Both the position numbers and the translations under genes were made by a program. Below the pieces are notes generated by a model, which saw nothing but the letters and a program-made list of their open reading frames with translations, searched no databases and was not told the DNA's origin. Shown here piece by piece: positions 35,910 through 44,830 of a stretch of 64,000 nucleotides of DNA. Source of the DNA: Rhizobacter koreensis (GTDB taxonomy: Bacteria > Pseudomonadota > Gammaproteobacteria > Burkholderiales > Burkholderiaceae_C). Every line of letters begins with the position of its first letter. Within the stretch, counting starts at the first letter, position 1. The stretch spans positions 682,001 through 746,000 of the forward strand of contig NZ_JABWMJ010000001.1 of the NCBI RefSeq assembly GCF_013366375.1, written 5' to 3'.

Positions 35910-36914
35910 TCTCGTCTGGGCGGCCGCCGGCAGCAGACTGCGCAGGCCGTCGATCGCCTGCCGCAGCGTCTTGCCCGAGGTGTCGAAGGTCGCGTCGGCC
36001 TTGCCGTAGAACGCCGCGCGACCGTCGAGGATGCGCTTGAGGTCCTGCATCGCCTCGCTGTTGCCGGCCATCGGGCGGAAGTCGCCCTGTGCGATCACGC
36101 GCTGCATGTGCTCTTCGGGGGACGCCTGCAGCCAGACCGTGAAGCAGCGCGACAGCAGCAGGTTGAAGGTCGCCGGCTCCGACACGATGCCGCCCGGCGT
36201 CGCGATCACCGCCTCCGGGTGCAGCTGCGTCGCTTCCTCGAGCGCGCGGCGCTCGTAGCGGCGGTACGCGGTCTGGCCGAGCAGCGAGTGGATCTCGTCG
36301 ACGCGGCAGCCGGCAAGGCGCTCGATCTCCTGGTTGAGCTCGACGAACGGCACCTGCATCGAGTCGGCAAGGGCGCGGCCGAGGGTCGACTTGCCGGCCC
36401 CGCGCAGCCCCACGAGCGCAATGCGGCGCAGGCGCTGGTCGGGCGCGGTGCTCGGGCCGAACGTGCCGGCGAGGAGCAGCCGCGCGCGGCGCAGCTCGTC
36501 GTCGTCGCGCCCGCGCAGCAGGTCGCGGATCAGCAGCCACTCGGGCGACGCGGTGGTCTCGTCGCCCACCAGCTCGGCGAGCGAGCAGTCGAGCGCCTGC
36601 GCGATCTGGCGCAGCACCAGCACCGACGCGTTGCCGACGCCGAGCTCGAGGTTGGCGAGGTGGCGCTCCGAGACGTCGGACTGCGCGGCGAGCGCGCGCC
36701 GCGTCATGCCCTTGCGCAGGCGCAGCGCGCGCGCGCGTTCGCCGAGCGCGGCGAGGAAGGGGCTGCGCTCGGCATCGCGCGGCTGCGCGGTCTCGGACGG
36801 GTCCGCCGGCGGGCCGTCAGGCGTGCCCCTCCCGGCGTCGGCTGCCGTGTCCGCGGCCGCCGCCGCATCTCCCGTCGAGTCGCCGACGCGATCCGGATCG
36901 AGTTCGCTGCTCAT
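35889..36914 (-). CDS. boxR: BoxR transcriptional regulator (XRE-shikimate kinase fusion)
   Basis: 341 residues. After an Ala/Asp-rich N-terminal 50 residues comes an XRE helix-turn-helix (LRLRKGMTRRALAAQSDVSE, then LANLELGVGNASVLVLRQIA). A linker leads to a shikimate-kinase-like domain with P-loop GLRGAGKSTLGRAL near residue 170 and IATPGGIVSEP. This architecture is that of BzdR/BoxR, which bind benzoyl-CoA as inducer. The N-terminal extension is longer than needed; a start at a later codon is possible. It lies 61 bases before boxC in the same direction and diverges from the DUF4863-ligase operon. Confidence 0.95.
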   Translation of the reverse strand: MSSELDPDRVGDSTGDAAAAADTAADAGRGTPDGPPADPSETAQPRDAERSPFLAALGERARALRLRKGMTRRALAAQSDVSERHLANLELGVGNASVLVLRQIAQALDCSLAELVGDETTASPEWLLIRDLLRGRDDDELRRARLLLAGTFGPSTAPDQRLRRIALVGLRGAGKSTLGRALADSMQVPFVELNQEIERLAGCRVDEIHSLLGQTAYRRYERRALEEATQLHPEAVIATPGGIVSEPATFNLLLSRCFTVWLQASPEEHMQRVIAQGDFRPMAGNSEAMQDLKRILDGRAAFYGKADATFDTSGKTLRQAIDGLRSLLPAAAQTRSIKVPA

Positions 36915-36931
36915 CAGTACTTACCCCGAAA

Positions 36932-36981
36932 TGCACTATATTGCTCTGATTTTGGGAGCGGTGCGGCTAAGATCGCGTGCA
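36932..36981. promoter_or_regulatory. boxR/DUF4863 divergent promoter with operator-like sites
   Basis: TGCACTATATTGCT (36932-36945) is TGCA-N6-TGCT, 11 of 14 matches to the boxC site, and it contains the likely boxR -10 (TATAGT on the minus strand, 36940-36935). A further half-site TGCAGTTTAGTACC starts at 36978, 30 bases before the DUF4863 start. The arrangement suggests BoxR represses itself and the divergent ligase/transporter operon. Confidence 0.55.
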
Positions 36982-37007
36982 GTTTAGTACCCGGTCCCGC
37001 CTGAACC

Positions 37008-37493
37008 ATGTTCGAACCCGAATTCGCGACCCTCGTCGCCGAACTCACGCAGCAGCTGCGCGGCGTGCCGCTCGATGCGGCGCTCGAGCAGCGCTTGAAC
37101 GCCGAGCACGGCCCGGGCACGCCCACGTTCGAGCGCCTGGCGGCGGCGTGCCGCGCCGGCGTCGCCGAGGGCTGGATGTGCCGCCAGGAAGCCGGCGGCA
37201 TCCGCTACGGCCGCGTGATCGCGGCGACGCCGGCGACCGGCGGCTTCTCGGTCGACGTCGTCGACATGAACGACGTCGCCGGGCCGAACCACGTCCACCC
37301 CAACGGCGAGATCGACATGGTGGTGCCGATGGACGGCGCGCCGACCTTCGACGGCCAGGGCGCCGGCTGGAAGGTCTACCCGCCCGGCAGCATGCATCAG
37401 CCGACCGTCACCGGCGGCCGCGCGCTGGTGCTCTACCTGCTGCCCGAAGGCAGCATCCGCTTCACCCGCGAGCGAGCCGCCGTCGCGGCCTGA
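37008..37493 (+). CDS. DUF4863-family protein
   Basis: 161 residues with a C-terminal cupin-like half: GPNHVHPNGEIDMVVPMDG supplies His and Glu at metal-ligand positions and PPGSMHQPTVTGG a second His. The DUF4863 family includes, to my knowledge, the 4-hydroxylaminobenzoate lyase PnbB; whether this member has that reaction is not shown. It is often found in box clusters. First gene of the rightward operon, 46 bases before the ligase. Likely a small cytoplasmic metal-dependent enzyme acting on benzoate derivatives. Confidence 0.8.
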   Translation: MFEPEFATLVAELTQQLRGVPLDAALEQRLNAEHGPGTPTFERLAAACRAGVAEGWMCRQEAGGIRYGRVIAATPATGGFSVDVVDMNDVAGPNHVHPNGEIDMVVPMDGAPTFDGQGAGWKVYPPGSMHQPTVTGGRALVLYLLPEGSIRFTRERAAVAA

Positions 37494-37539
37494 CGCGGCC
37501 GGCGGCCGCCCGCTGATCGCCTTTCTTTCCAAGCACCCG

Positions 37540-39153
37540 ATGGCCCATTCCGCTGCCGACGTCGCACCGCCGCCCGAGTCGTTCAACTTCGCGCGTCACC
37601 TGCTCGACGCCAACGCCGCGCGCGGCGCCAAGCCGGCGTACGTCGACGACGTCGGCGTGCTGGGCTACGACGCGCTCGCCGACGGCGTACGACGCGTCGC
37701 CGCGGCGCTGCAGGCGCTCGGCCTGCGCCGCGAGGAGCGCGTGCTGCTGCTGATGCACGACTGCGCACACTGGCCGCAGGCCTTCCTCGGCTGCCTGTAC
37801 GCGGGGGTCGTCCCGGTCGCCGTCAACACCATGCTCCCGGCGAGCGACTACGCCTACATGCTGCAGCACTCGCGCGCGCAGGCCGCGCTGGTCTCCGCGG
37901 CGCTGCTGCCGACGCTGCAGAGCGCGCTGGCGAGCGCGCCGCACGAGGTCGGCGCGCTCGTGGTCTCGCGCGGCGATGCCGGCGCGCTGCCGGCGAACGC
38001 GCACGACTTCGACGCGCTGCTCGCCGCCCACGCGCCGGCGGTGGCGCCAGCATCGACCTGTGCCGACGATCCGGCGTTCTGGCTCTACTCGTCGGGCTCG
38101 ACCGGCCGGCCCAAGGGCACCGTGCACTCGCACGCCAATCTCTACTGGACCGCCGAGCTCTACGCCAAGCCGGTGCTCGCGCTGCGCGAGAGCGACGTCT
38201 GCTTCTCAGCGGCCAAGCTGTTCTTCGCCTACGGCCTCGGCAACGCGCTGACGTTCCCGCTCGCGGTCGGCGCGACGACCATCCTGATGGCCGAGCGGCC
38301 GACGCCCGACGCCGTGTTCCGGCGCTGGACCGGGCAGACGCCGGTCCAGGCGGGCGCGTTCAGGCCGACGGTGTTCTTCGGTGCCCCGACCGGCTACGCC
38401 GGCATGCTGGCCTCGCCCAACCTGCCGGCGCGCAGCGAGGTGGCGCTGCGCCTCTGCTCGTCGGCGGGCGAGGCGCTGCCGCGCGACATCGGCGATCGTT
38501 TCACCGCCCGCTTCGGCGCCGAGATCATCGACGGCATCGGCTCGACCGAGATGCTGCACATCTTCCTGTCGAACCGCCCCGGGGACGTGCGCTACGGCAC
38601 CACCGGCAAGCCGGTGCCCGGCTACACGGTCGAGCTGCGCGACGAGGCCGGCCGCGTGATCGACGGCGCCGACCAGATCGGCGACCTCTTCATCGACGGT
38701 CCGTCGGCCGCGCTCATGTACTGGGGCAACCGCGAGAAGAGCCGCGACACCTTCCGCGGCTGCTGGACCAAGAGCGGCGACAAGTACGTGCGCGACGCCG
38801 ACGGCTACTACATCTACGCCGGGCGCGGCGACGACATGCTCAAGGTGAGCGGCCAGTACGTCTCGCCGTTCGAGGTCGAGTCGACGCTGATGCAGCACCC
38901 GTCGGTGCTCGAGGCGGCGGTGATCGGCGTCGCCGACGAGCAGGGGCTGACGCGCGCCAAGGCGTACGTGGTGCTCAAGGACGCCGGCCTCGCAGACGAC
39001 GCGTTCGCCGACGAGCTGCGCCAGTTCGTCAAGAGCCGGCTCGCGCCGCACAAGTACCCGCGCCTGGTGGAGTTCGTGGCCGAGTTGCCGAAGACGGCCA
39101 CCGGCAAGATCCAGCGCTTCCGGCTGCGCGAGCAGGCGCAAGCCGCTTCATGA
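37540..39153 (+). CDS. bclA: Benzoate-CoA ligase
   Basis: 537 residues of the ANL adenylation superfamily. Motifs seen: P-loop-like YSSGSTGRPKGTVHSH near residue 185, the aromatic-binding KLFFAYGLGNALTFP, DGIGSTEMLHIFLSN (A5), the YYIYAGRGDDMLKVSGQYVSP hinge and the catalytic Lys in TGKIQRFRLRE near the C-terminus. The set KLFFAYGLGN and GSTEMLHIFLSN are typical of benzoate-CoA ligases rather than acetyl-CoA or fatty acyl-CoA enzymes. It makes benzoyl-CoA from benzoate, CoA and ATP in the cytoplasm, the entry step of the box route. Overlaps the next gene by ATGA. Confidence 0.93.
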   Translation: MAHSAADVAPPPESFNFARHLLDANAARGAKPAYVDDVGVLGYDALADGVRRVAAALQALGLRREERVLLLMHDCAHWPQAFLGCLYAGVVPVAVNTMLPASDYAYMLQHSRAQAALVSAALLPTLQSALASAPHEVGALVVSRGDAGALPANAHDFDALLAAHAPAVAPASTCADDPAFWLYSSGSTGRPKGTVHSHANLYWTAELYAKPVLALRESDVCFSAAKLFFAYGLGNALTFPLAVGATTILMAERPTPDAVFRRWTGQTPVQAGAFRPTVFFGAPTGYAGMLASPNLPARSEVALRLCSSAGEALPRDIGDRFTARFGAEIIDGIGSTEMLHIFLSNRPGDVRYGTTGKPVPGYTVELRDEAGRVIDGADQIGDLFIDGPSAALMYWGNREKSRDTFRGCWTKSGDKYVRDADGYYIYAGRGDDMLKVSGQYVSPFEVESTLMQHPSVLEAAVIGVADEQGLTRAKAYVVLKDAGLADDAFADELRQFVKSRLAPHKYPRLVEFVAELPKTATGKIQRFRLREQAQAAS

Positions 39154-39956
39154 GCGGCCCGGAGCGCGTCACCCTCGACCTTGCGGGACGCCGGCTCGAG
39201 ATCGAGGTCGACTGGGTCGGGCCTCGCGATGCCGATCGGCCGCTCCTCGTCTTCCTGCACGAGGGCCTCGGGTCGGTCGCGATGTGGAAGGACTTCCCGG
39301 CCGCGCTCTGCGACGCCTGCGGCGTGCGCGGCCTCGTCTACTCGCGTCCGGGCTACGGCCGGTCGACGCCGCGTGCGCCCGGCGAGCGCTGGGGCGTCGA
39401 CTTCATGCATCGCGAGGCCGAACAGGTGCTGCCGGCGCTGCTCGATGCGCTCGGCGTCGACGCGCCGTATGCCCTTTTCGGTCACAGCGACGGCGGCTCG
39501 ATCGCGCTGATCCACGCCGCGCGCTTCGCGCCCCGGGTGAGTGCCGCCGTCGTGATGGCGCCGCACTGGGTCGTCGAGGCGTTCGGCCTCGTCAGCATCC
39601 GTGCCGCGCGCGAGGCCTACGAGCACGGCGATCTGCGGGAAAAGCTGGCGAAGTACCACGCCGACGTCGACTCCGCGTTCTATGGCTGGAACGACATCTG
39701 GCTTAATCACGCCTTCGAGTCGTGGACCATCGAGAGCCTGCTGGCGCAGATCGCGTGTCCGGTGCTCGCGATCCAGGGCACAGGCGATCCGTACGGCACC
39801 ATGCGGCAGATCGAGCGGATCGCCGAGGCCGTGCCCGCGACGCGTCTCGTCAAGCTCGCCGAGTGCGGCCATTCGCCGCACCGCGACCGACCCGATGCGG
39901 TGATTGCCGCCACCCGAGATTTCCTGAACCAAGCCATCACTGGGAGACAACGATGA
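39150..39956 (+). CDS. Alpha/beta hydrolase of the box cluster
   Basis: 268 residues. LLVFLHEGLGSVAMWKDFP gives the oxyanion strand, FGHSDGGSIAL near residue 112 the nucleophile Ser, and AECGHSPHRDRPD near the C-terminus the His; an Asp candidate lies in QGTGDPYGTM. The full triad makes it a likely active hydrolase, perhaps a thioesterase that rescues CoA from dead-end aromatic CoA esters or an esterase for benzoate esters. It overlaps both neighbours (ATGA at 39150 and 39953), so it is strictly coexpressed with the ligase and the binding protein. Confidence 0.82.
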   Translation: MSGPERVTLDLAGRRLEIEVDWVGPRDADRPLLVFLHEGLGSVAMWKDFPAALCDACGVRGLVYSRPGYGRSTPRAPGERWGVDFMHREAEQVLPALLDALGVDAPYALFGHSDGGSIALIHAARFAPRVSAAVVMAPHWVVEAFGLVSIRAAREAYEHGDLREKLAKYHADVDSAFYGWNDIWLNHAFESWTIESLLAQIACPVLAIQGTGDPYGTMRQIERIAEAVPATRLVKLAECGHSPHRDRPDAVIAATRDFLNQAITGRQR

Positions 39957-41119
39957 AGCGCATCACCCTCGTCGCCGCCGCGACGCTCGCCCTCGCCGCC
40001 GGTTCGGCGCTCGCGCAACCGGCCGCCGACAAGGTCAAGGTAGGCCTGATGCTGCCGTACAGCGGCACCTACGCGGCGCTCGGCACCGCCATCGAGAACG
40101 GCTTTCGCCTCTACATGCAGGAGAACGGCGGCAAGCTCGGCGGCAAGACGGTCGAGTTCTTCAAGGTCGACGACGAGTCCGATCCGGCCAAGGCGGTCGA
40201 GAACGCCAACAAGCTGGTCAAGCGCGACAACGTCGACGTGCTGGTCGGCACGGTCCACTCGGGCGTCGTGATGGCGATGGCCAAGGTGGCCAAGGACAAC
40301 AACACGCTGCTCATCGTTCCGAACGCCGGCGCCGATGCCGTGACCGGCCCGATGTGCGGCCCGAACATCTTCCGCACCTCGTTCTCGAACTGGCAGCCGG
40401 CCTACGCGATGGGCGTGGTCGCCGCCGAGCAGCAAAAGCACAAGACGGCGGTCACCATCACCTGGAAGTACGCCGCCGGCGAGGAGTCGGTGAAGGGCTT
40501 CAAGGAAGGCTTCGAGGCCAAGGGTGGCAAGGTCGTCAAGGAACTCAACCTGCCGTTCCCCGGCGTCGAGTTCCAGGCGCTGCTGACCGAGATCGCGTCG
40601 ACCCGGCCGGACGCGGTTTACGCGTTCTTCGCGGGCGGCGGCGCGGTCAAGTTCGTCAAGGACTACGACGCGTCGGGCCTGAAGGCGCGCATTCCGCTCT
40701 ACGGCCCCGGCTTCCTGACCGACGGCACGCTCGAGGCGCAGGGCAGCTCGGCCGCCGGCATGCTGACCACGCTGCACTACGCCGACGAGCTGAACAACCC
40801 GGTCGACCGCCAGTTCCGTCTCGCCTACGCGAAGACCTTCAAGCTGCAGCCCGACGTGTACGCGGTGCAGGGCTACGACGCGGCGCAGCTGCTCGCCGCC
40901 GGCCTCAATGCCGTCAAGGGCGACCTGAGCAAGCGCGACGCGCTCGTCAAGGGCATGGAGTCGGCGCGCCTCAACAGCCCGCGCGGCACCTGGACGCTGT
41001 CAAAGGCGCACAACCCGGTGCAGGACATCTACCTGCGCAAGGTCGACGGCAACGCCAACAAGCTGGTCGGCGTTGCCGCCAAGCAGCTCGCCGACCCGGC
41101 GCGCGGCTGCCGCATGTGA
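39953..41119 (+). CDS. Branched-chain-type ABC substrate-binding protein (probable benzoate)
   Basis: 388 residues. Signal peptide MKRITLVAAATLALAAGS ends at ALAQ. The mature chain starts VKVGLMLPYSGTYAALG and has the LivJ/HAAT fold; LLIVPNAGADAVTGPMCGPN and FPGVEFQALLTEIAS are typical of members that bind aromatic acids. Being in the box operon, it most likely delivers benzoate or a relative to the LivHM-type permease. ATG 39953 overlaps the hydrolase stop; GGGAGAC is upstream. Confidence 0.92.
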   Translation: MKRITLVAAATLALAAGSALAQPAADKVKVGLMLPYSGTYAALGTAIENGFRLYMQENGGKLGGKTVEFFKVDDESDPAKAVENANKLVKRDNVDVLVGTVHSGVVMAMAKVAKDNNTLLIVPNAGADAVTGPMCGPNIFRTSFSNWQPAYAMGVVAAEQQKHKTAVTITWKYAAGEESVKGFKEGFEAKGGKVVKELNLPFPGVEFQALLTEIASTRPDAVYAFFAGGGAVKFVKDYDASGLKARIPLYGPGFLTDGTLEAQGSSAAGMLTTLHYADELNNPVDRQFRLAYAKTFKLQPDVYAVQGYDAAQLLAAGLNAVKGDLSKRDALVKGMESARLNSPRGTWTLSKAHNPVQDIYLRKVDGNANKLVGVAAKQLADPARGCRM

Positions 41120-41191
41120 GCCGGAGAGGGTGTGAACGAACCGAGAATGGCCGCCCGATTCGGCCGGATGCCTTCACACCTTCTGCCCTGA

Positions 41192-42076
41192 ATGGACGCC
41201 GTCACCTTCCTGATCCAGTGCCTCAACTCCGTCCAGTACGGACTGCTGCTGTTCCTGGTGGCGTCGGGTCTGACGCTGATCTTCGGAATCATGGGCGTGA
41301 TCAACCTCGCCCACGGCAGCTTCTACATGATCGGCGCGTACATGGCGTACGCGCTCGCGCCGCTGGTCGAGCGCTGGATCGGGGGCGGCTTCTTCGTCGT
41401 GGTGGGCGTCGGCATTGCGCTCTCGGTCGCGCTCGGCTACCTGCTCGAGTGGCTGTTCTTCAGCTATCTGTACGAGCGCGAACACCTGCAGCAGGTGCTG
41501 ATGACCTACGCGCTGATCCTGGTCTTCGAGGAGCTGCGCAGCATCCTGCTCGGTGACGAGGTGCACGGCGTTCCGGTCCCCGGCTGGCTCGCCGGGAGCC
41601 TGCCGCTCTCGGACCTGATGACCTATCCGGTGTACCGGCTTTTCGTCTCGGTGGTGTGCCTCGCCGTCGCGGCCGGCATGTGGGCGGTGATCACCCGCAC
41701 GCGGCTCGGCATGCGCATCCGCGCCGGCGCGACCAACCGCGAAATGGTCCAGGCGATGGGCGTGCCGATCAAGCTGCTCTACCGCATCGTGTTCGCGGTC
41801 GGCGTCGCGCTCGCCGCGCTCGCCGGCATGATCGCCGCGCCGATCAGCTCGGTATATCCAGGCATGGGCGGGCAGGTGCTGATCATCTGCTTCGTCGTCG
41901 TCGTGATCGGCGGCATCGGCTCGATCCGCGGGGCCTTCATTGCCGCGCTGCTCGTCGGCTTCGTCGACACCTTCGGCAAGGTGCTGTTCCCGGCGATCGC
42001 CGGCATGCTGGTCTACCTGCTGATGGCCGCGATGCTGCTGTGGAAGCCCGAAGGTCTCTTCAAGGCGGGCTCGTGA
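41192..42076 (+). CDS. livH: LivH-type ABC permease
   Basis: 294 residues, about eight membrane segments. The family landmark GLTLIFGIMGVINLAHGSFYMIGAYMA-type stretch near residue 30, ATNREMVQAMGVPIKLLYRIVF (cytoplasmic coupling loop) near 178, and VVVIGGIGSIRGAFIAALLVG near 233 are present. With LivM it forms the channel of the aromatic-acid importer. The symbol reflects the family, not a leucine function. The stop overlaps the GTG start of livM. Confidence 0.92.
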   Translation: MDAVTFLIQCLNSVQYGLLLFLVASGLTLIFGIMGVINLAHGSFYMIGAYMAYALAPLVERWIGGGFFVVVGVGIALSVALGYLLEWLFFSYLYEREHLQQVLMTYALILVFEELRSILLGDEVHGVPVPGWLAGSLPLSDLMTYPVYRLFVSVVCLAVAAGMWAVITRTRLGMRIRAGATNREMVQAMGVPIKLLYRIVFAVGVALAALAGMIAAPISSVYPGMGGQVLIICFVVVVIGGIGSIRGAFIAALLVGFVDTFGKVLFPAIAGMLVYLLMAAMLLWKPEGLFKAGS

Positions 42077-43074
42077 GCAGGGCCGATCTGCTGCGCCTGG
42101 TGCCGGTGCTCGTCGCGTTCGCGGCGCTCGCGTTCTTCCCGCTCGCGGGCTCGGCGTTCTACACGCAGCTGGTGCTCAAGATCATGATCTTCGCGATCTT
42201 CGCGCTCAGCCTCGAGCTGCTGGTCGGTCAGACCGGTCTCGTCAGCTTCGGCCACGCGGCGTTCTTCGGCATCGCCGCCTACGTGACCGTGCTGATGACC
42301 AAGGCCGAGATCACGTCGCTCTGGCTGGTGCTGCCGGCGGCACTGCTCGCGAGCGCGGCGTACGCGCTCGCAGTGGGGGCGCTCTCGCTGCGCACCCGAG
42401 GCATCTACTTCATCATGATCACGCTCGCGTTCGCGCAGATGGCGTACTTCGTGTTCCACGACACGCCCGTCGGCGGCGGCAGCGACGGCATCTACCTGAT
42501 GGGTTCGCCGATCGCGGCCGTCGGCGGCGCGACGCTGCTCGACCTCGGCCACGGACCGACGCTCTACTACGTGGCGCTCGTGCTGCTGGTCGCGACCTTC
42601 GGCTTTCTCGCGGTGATGCTGCGCAGCCGCTTCGGCCGCGCCCTCGCCGGCATCAAGGCGAACGAGCAGCGCATGCGCGCGGCGGGGTTTCGCACCTACG
42701 GCTACAAGCTCGCGGCATTCGTGCTGTCGGCCGCGCTCGCCGGCATTGCCGGCTTCCTGTTCGCGGTGAAGGACGGCCTCGTCAACCCCGAGCTGCTGTC
42801 GTGGCACTTCAGCGGATCGGTGCTCCTGATGATCATCCTCGGCGGCATCGGTCATCTGCGCGGCGCCATGCTCGGCGCGCTCGCGCTCACGCTGCTGCAG
42901 GAGCTGTTCCAGTCGGAGGCGCTGTTCGGGTCGTTCGCCAAGCACTGGCAGTTGCTGCTCGGGCTCGCGATCATCGCGTGCGTCGCGCTGATGCCGAACG
43001 GTCTGATCGGGCTGGTGCGCATCCCGCGGGCCGCCGATCGCGCGGCGGGCGGCGTTGATGGGGACGGCGCATGA
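42073..43074 (+). CDS. livM: LivM-type ABC permease
   Basis: 333 residues from GTG 42073, which overlaps the livH stop (GTGA). LELLVGQTGLVSFGHAAFFG, LRTRGIYFIMITLAFAQM, RSRFGRALAGIKANEQRMRA and GGIGHLRGAMLGALAL are the LivM hallmarks. The second channel subunit. Its stop overlaps the start of livG, so the four membrane and ATPase genes are coupled. Confidence 0.92.
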   Translation: MSRADLLRLVPVLVAFAALAFFPLAGSAFYTQLVLKIMIFAIFALSLELLVGQTGLVSFGHAAFFGIAAYVTVLMTKAEITSLWLVLPAALLASAAYALAVGALSLRTRGIYFIMITLAFAQMAYFVFHDTPVGGGSDGIYLMGSPIAAVGGATLLDLGHGPTLYYVALVLLVATFGFLAVMLRSRFGRALAGIKANEQRMRAAGFRTYGYKLAAFVLSAALAGIAGFLFAVKDGLVNPELLSWHFSGSVLLMIILGGIGHLRGAMLGALALTLLQELFQSEALFGSFAKHWQLLLGLAIIACVALMPNGLIGLVRIPRAADRAAGGVDGDGA

Positions 43075-43868
43075 GCGCGGTGCTCGCGCCGCGGCCCGAG
43101 GCGTCGTCGGGCGACGTGGCGCCGAAGGCGCTGCTCGTCGCCAGCCACGTCTCGCGCCACTTCGGCGGCCTCAAGGCGGTCGACGACGTCTCGCTCACGC
43201 TGACGCGCGGCGCGGTGCACGCGGTCATCGGCACCAACGGCGCCGGCAAGTCGACGCTGATCAACGTGCTGTCGGGCGAGATCCCGGTCACGTCGGGTCG
43301 CGTCGAGCTGATGGGCAGCGACGTCACGCGCATGAGCCAGCCGCTGCGCGCGCGAAGGGGGCTCGGCCGCAGCTACCAGCGCAACACCATCTTCCCGGCG
43401 TTCAGCGTGTTCGAGAACTGCCGCCTCAGCGCCCAGGCGAGCAAGCCGCGGCCATGGGACTGGTGGTCGTCGGCAGCGCGGTGCGAGGCGAGCTGCGAGG
43501 CCGCCTTCGCCGCGCTCGACAAGGCCGGCCTCGCCGCACTCGCGGAGCGCACCGCGGGAGCGCTCTCGCACGGCCAGAAGCGCCAGCTCGAGATCGCGAT
43601 GTGCCTGGCGACCGCGCCCGAGGTGCTGCTGCTCGACGAGCCGCTGGCCGGCATGGGCGCCGAGGAGACCGAGCGCATGCTCGCGCTGCTCGCCGAGCTG
43701 AAGCCGGGCCACGCCGTGATGCTGGTCGAGCACGACATGGACGCGGTGTTCCGCGTGGCCGATCGCATCACCGTGATGGTGAACGGCCGCGTGATCGCGA
43801 GCGACGAGCCGGCCGCGGTGCGCGCGAACCGCGAGGTCCAGGTCGCCTACCTCGGCGAAGCGGCATGA
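43071..43868 (+). CDS. livG: LivG-type ABC ATPase
   Basis: 265 residues. Walker A GTNGAGKSTLINVLSG near residue 55, GLGRSYQRNTIFPAFSVFEN, the signature LSHGQKRQLEIAM in place of LSGGQ, Walker B VLLLDEPLAGMG, and VMLVEHDMDAVFRVADRITV. The region between Q-loop and signature is shorter than in Escherichia coli LivG. The stop overlaps an ATG opening a 21-codon mini-frame that ends at the livF start. Confidence 0.92.
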   Translation: MSAVLAPRPEASSGDVAPKALLVASHVSRHFGGLKAVDDVSLTLTRGAVHAVIGTNGAGKSTLINVLSGEIPVTSGRVELMGSDVTRMSQPLRARRGLGRSYQRNTIFPAFSVFENCRLSAQASKPRPWDWWSSAARCEASCEAAFAALDKAGLAALAERTAGALSHGQKRQLEIAMCLATAPEVLLLDEPLAGMGAEETERMLALLAELKPGHAVMLVEHDMDAVFRVADRITVMVNGRVIASDEPAAVRANREVQVAYLGEAA

Positions 43869-43926
43869 GCGGACCCGGCCGCCTGGAAGCCGTGGTCGCG
43901 CGGCGCGCCGCGCGAAGGGTTCTCCC

Positions 43927-44643
43927 ATGAGTGCCGTGCCGCTGCTCGACGTGCAGGGCGTGCACGCGCACTATGGCCAGAGCCACGTACTACACGGGGC
44001 ATCGCTCAGCATCAAGCCGGGCGAGGGCGTCGGTCTTCTCGGCCGCAACGGCATGGGCAAGACCACGCTGATCCGCACCGTGCTCGGCCTCATGCGCGCG
44101 ACCGGCGGCAGCGTGCGCATGCACGGCCGCGAGATCACGCGCGACGCGCCGGACCGTATCGCCCGCCTGGGCGTCGGCTACGTCCCCGAAGGGCGCGGCA
44201 TTTTCCCCACGCTGACGGTGCGCGAGAACCTCGTCATGGCCGCGCGCCCCGGCGTGCGCGGCCAGCGCGACTGGACCCTCGATCGGGTGCTGCAGCTGTT
44301 CCCGCGCCTGGCCGAGCGCATCGGCAACTGCGGCGCGCAGCTCTCGGGCGGCGAGCAGCAGATGCTCGCGATCGGCCGCGCGCTGATGACCAACCCCGAC
44401 CTCGTCATCCTCGACGAGGCCACCGAAGGCCTGGCGCCACTGGTCGTCGCCGAGATCTGGCGCACCATCGGCCTCATCCGCTCGAGCGGCATCGCCTCGC
44501 TGGTGGTCGACCGCAACTTCCGCGCCGTGCTCGCCCACACCGACAAGGCGGTGGTGCTGGAAAAGGGCAAGGTCGTGATGCAGGGATCGTCAGCGGAGCT
44601 GGCGGGCAACGAGGATGCGCTGCATCGGGTGCTGGGGGTTTGA
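43927..44643 (+). CDS. livF: LivF-type ABC ATPase
   Basis: 238 residues. Walker A GRNGMGKTTLIRTVLG near residue 37, IARLGVGYVPEGRGIFPTLTV, signature LSGGEQQMLAIGRALM, Walker B LVILDEATEGLAP, and the LivF-specific SLVVDRNFRAVLAHTDKAVVLEKG ending. Last gene of the importer operon; a compound repeat region follows. Confidence 0.93.
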   Translation: MSAVPLLDVQGVHAHYGQSHVLHGASLSIKPGEGVGLLGRNGMGKTTLIRTVLGLMRATGGSVRMHGREITRDAPDRIARLGVGYVPEGRGIFPTLTVRENLVMAARPGVRGQRDWTLDRVLQLFPRLAERIGNCGAQLSGGEQQMLAIGRALMTNPDLVILDEATEGLAPLVVAEIWRTIGLIRSSGIASLVVDRNFRAVLAHTDKAVVLEKGKVVMQGSSAELAGNEDALHRVLGV

Positions 44644-44691
44644 GCCGCCCACCTGATCCGCTTTCAAGACCTTCGGGGGCTCGGGCCGGCA

Positions 44692-44771
44692 GGGCATGCT
44701 GCTCCGCTCATGTCCCCCGGCCCGTGGCTTCGCCCCGGACCTCCTCCTTAACTTCGCTGCGCAGCACGCCC
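44692..44771. repeat. REP-like element, left copy
   Basis: An approximately 80-bp palindromic unit with imperfect ends GGGCATGCTG (44692-44701) and CAGCACGCCC (44762-44771). It contains GCTCCGCTCATGTCC near its left end and CTCCTTAACTTCGCTGCG near its right end. The same words recur in reverse complement in the right copy, so the two elements are inverted relatives. No transposase is seen. Confidence 0.5.
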
Positions 44772-44830
44772 TACCGTCCCGAGGCGTAGCGCACAGCCAG
44801 CGTCACATGAGGCACGGCTCCGGTGGTGGA

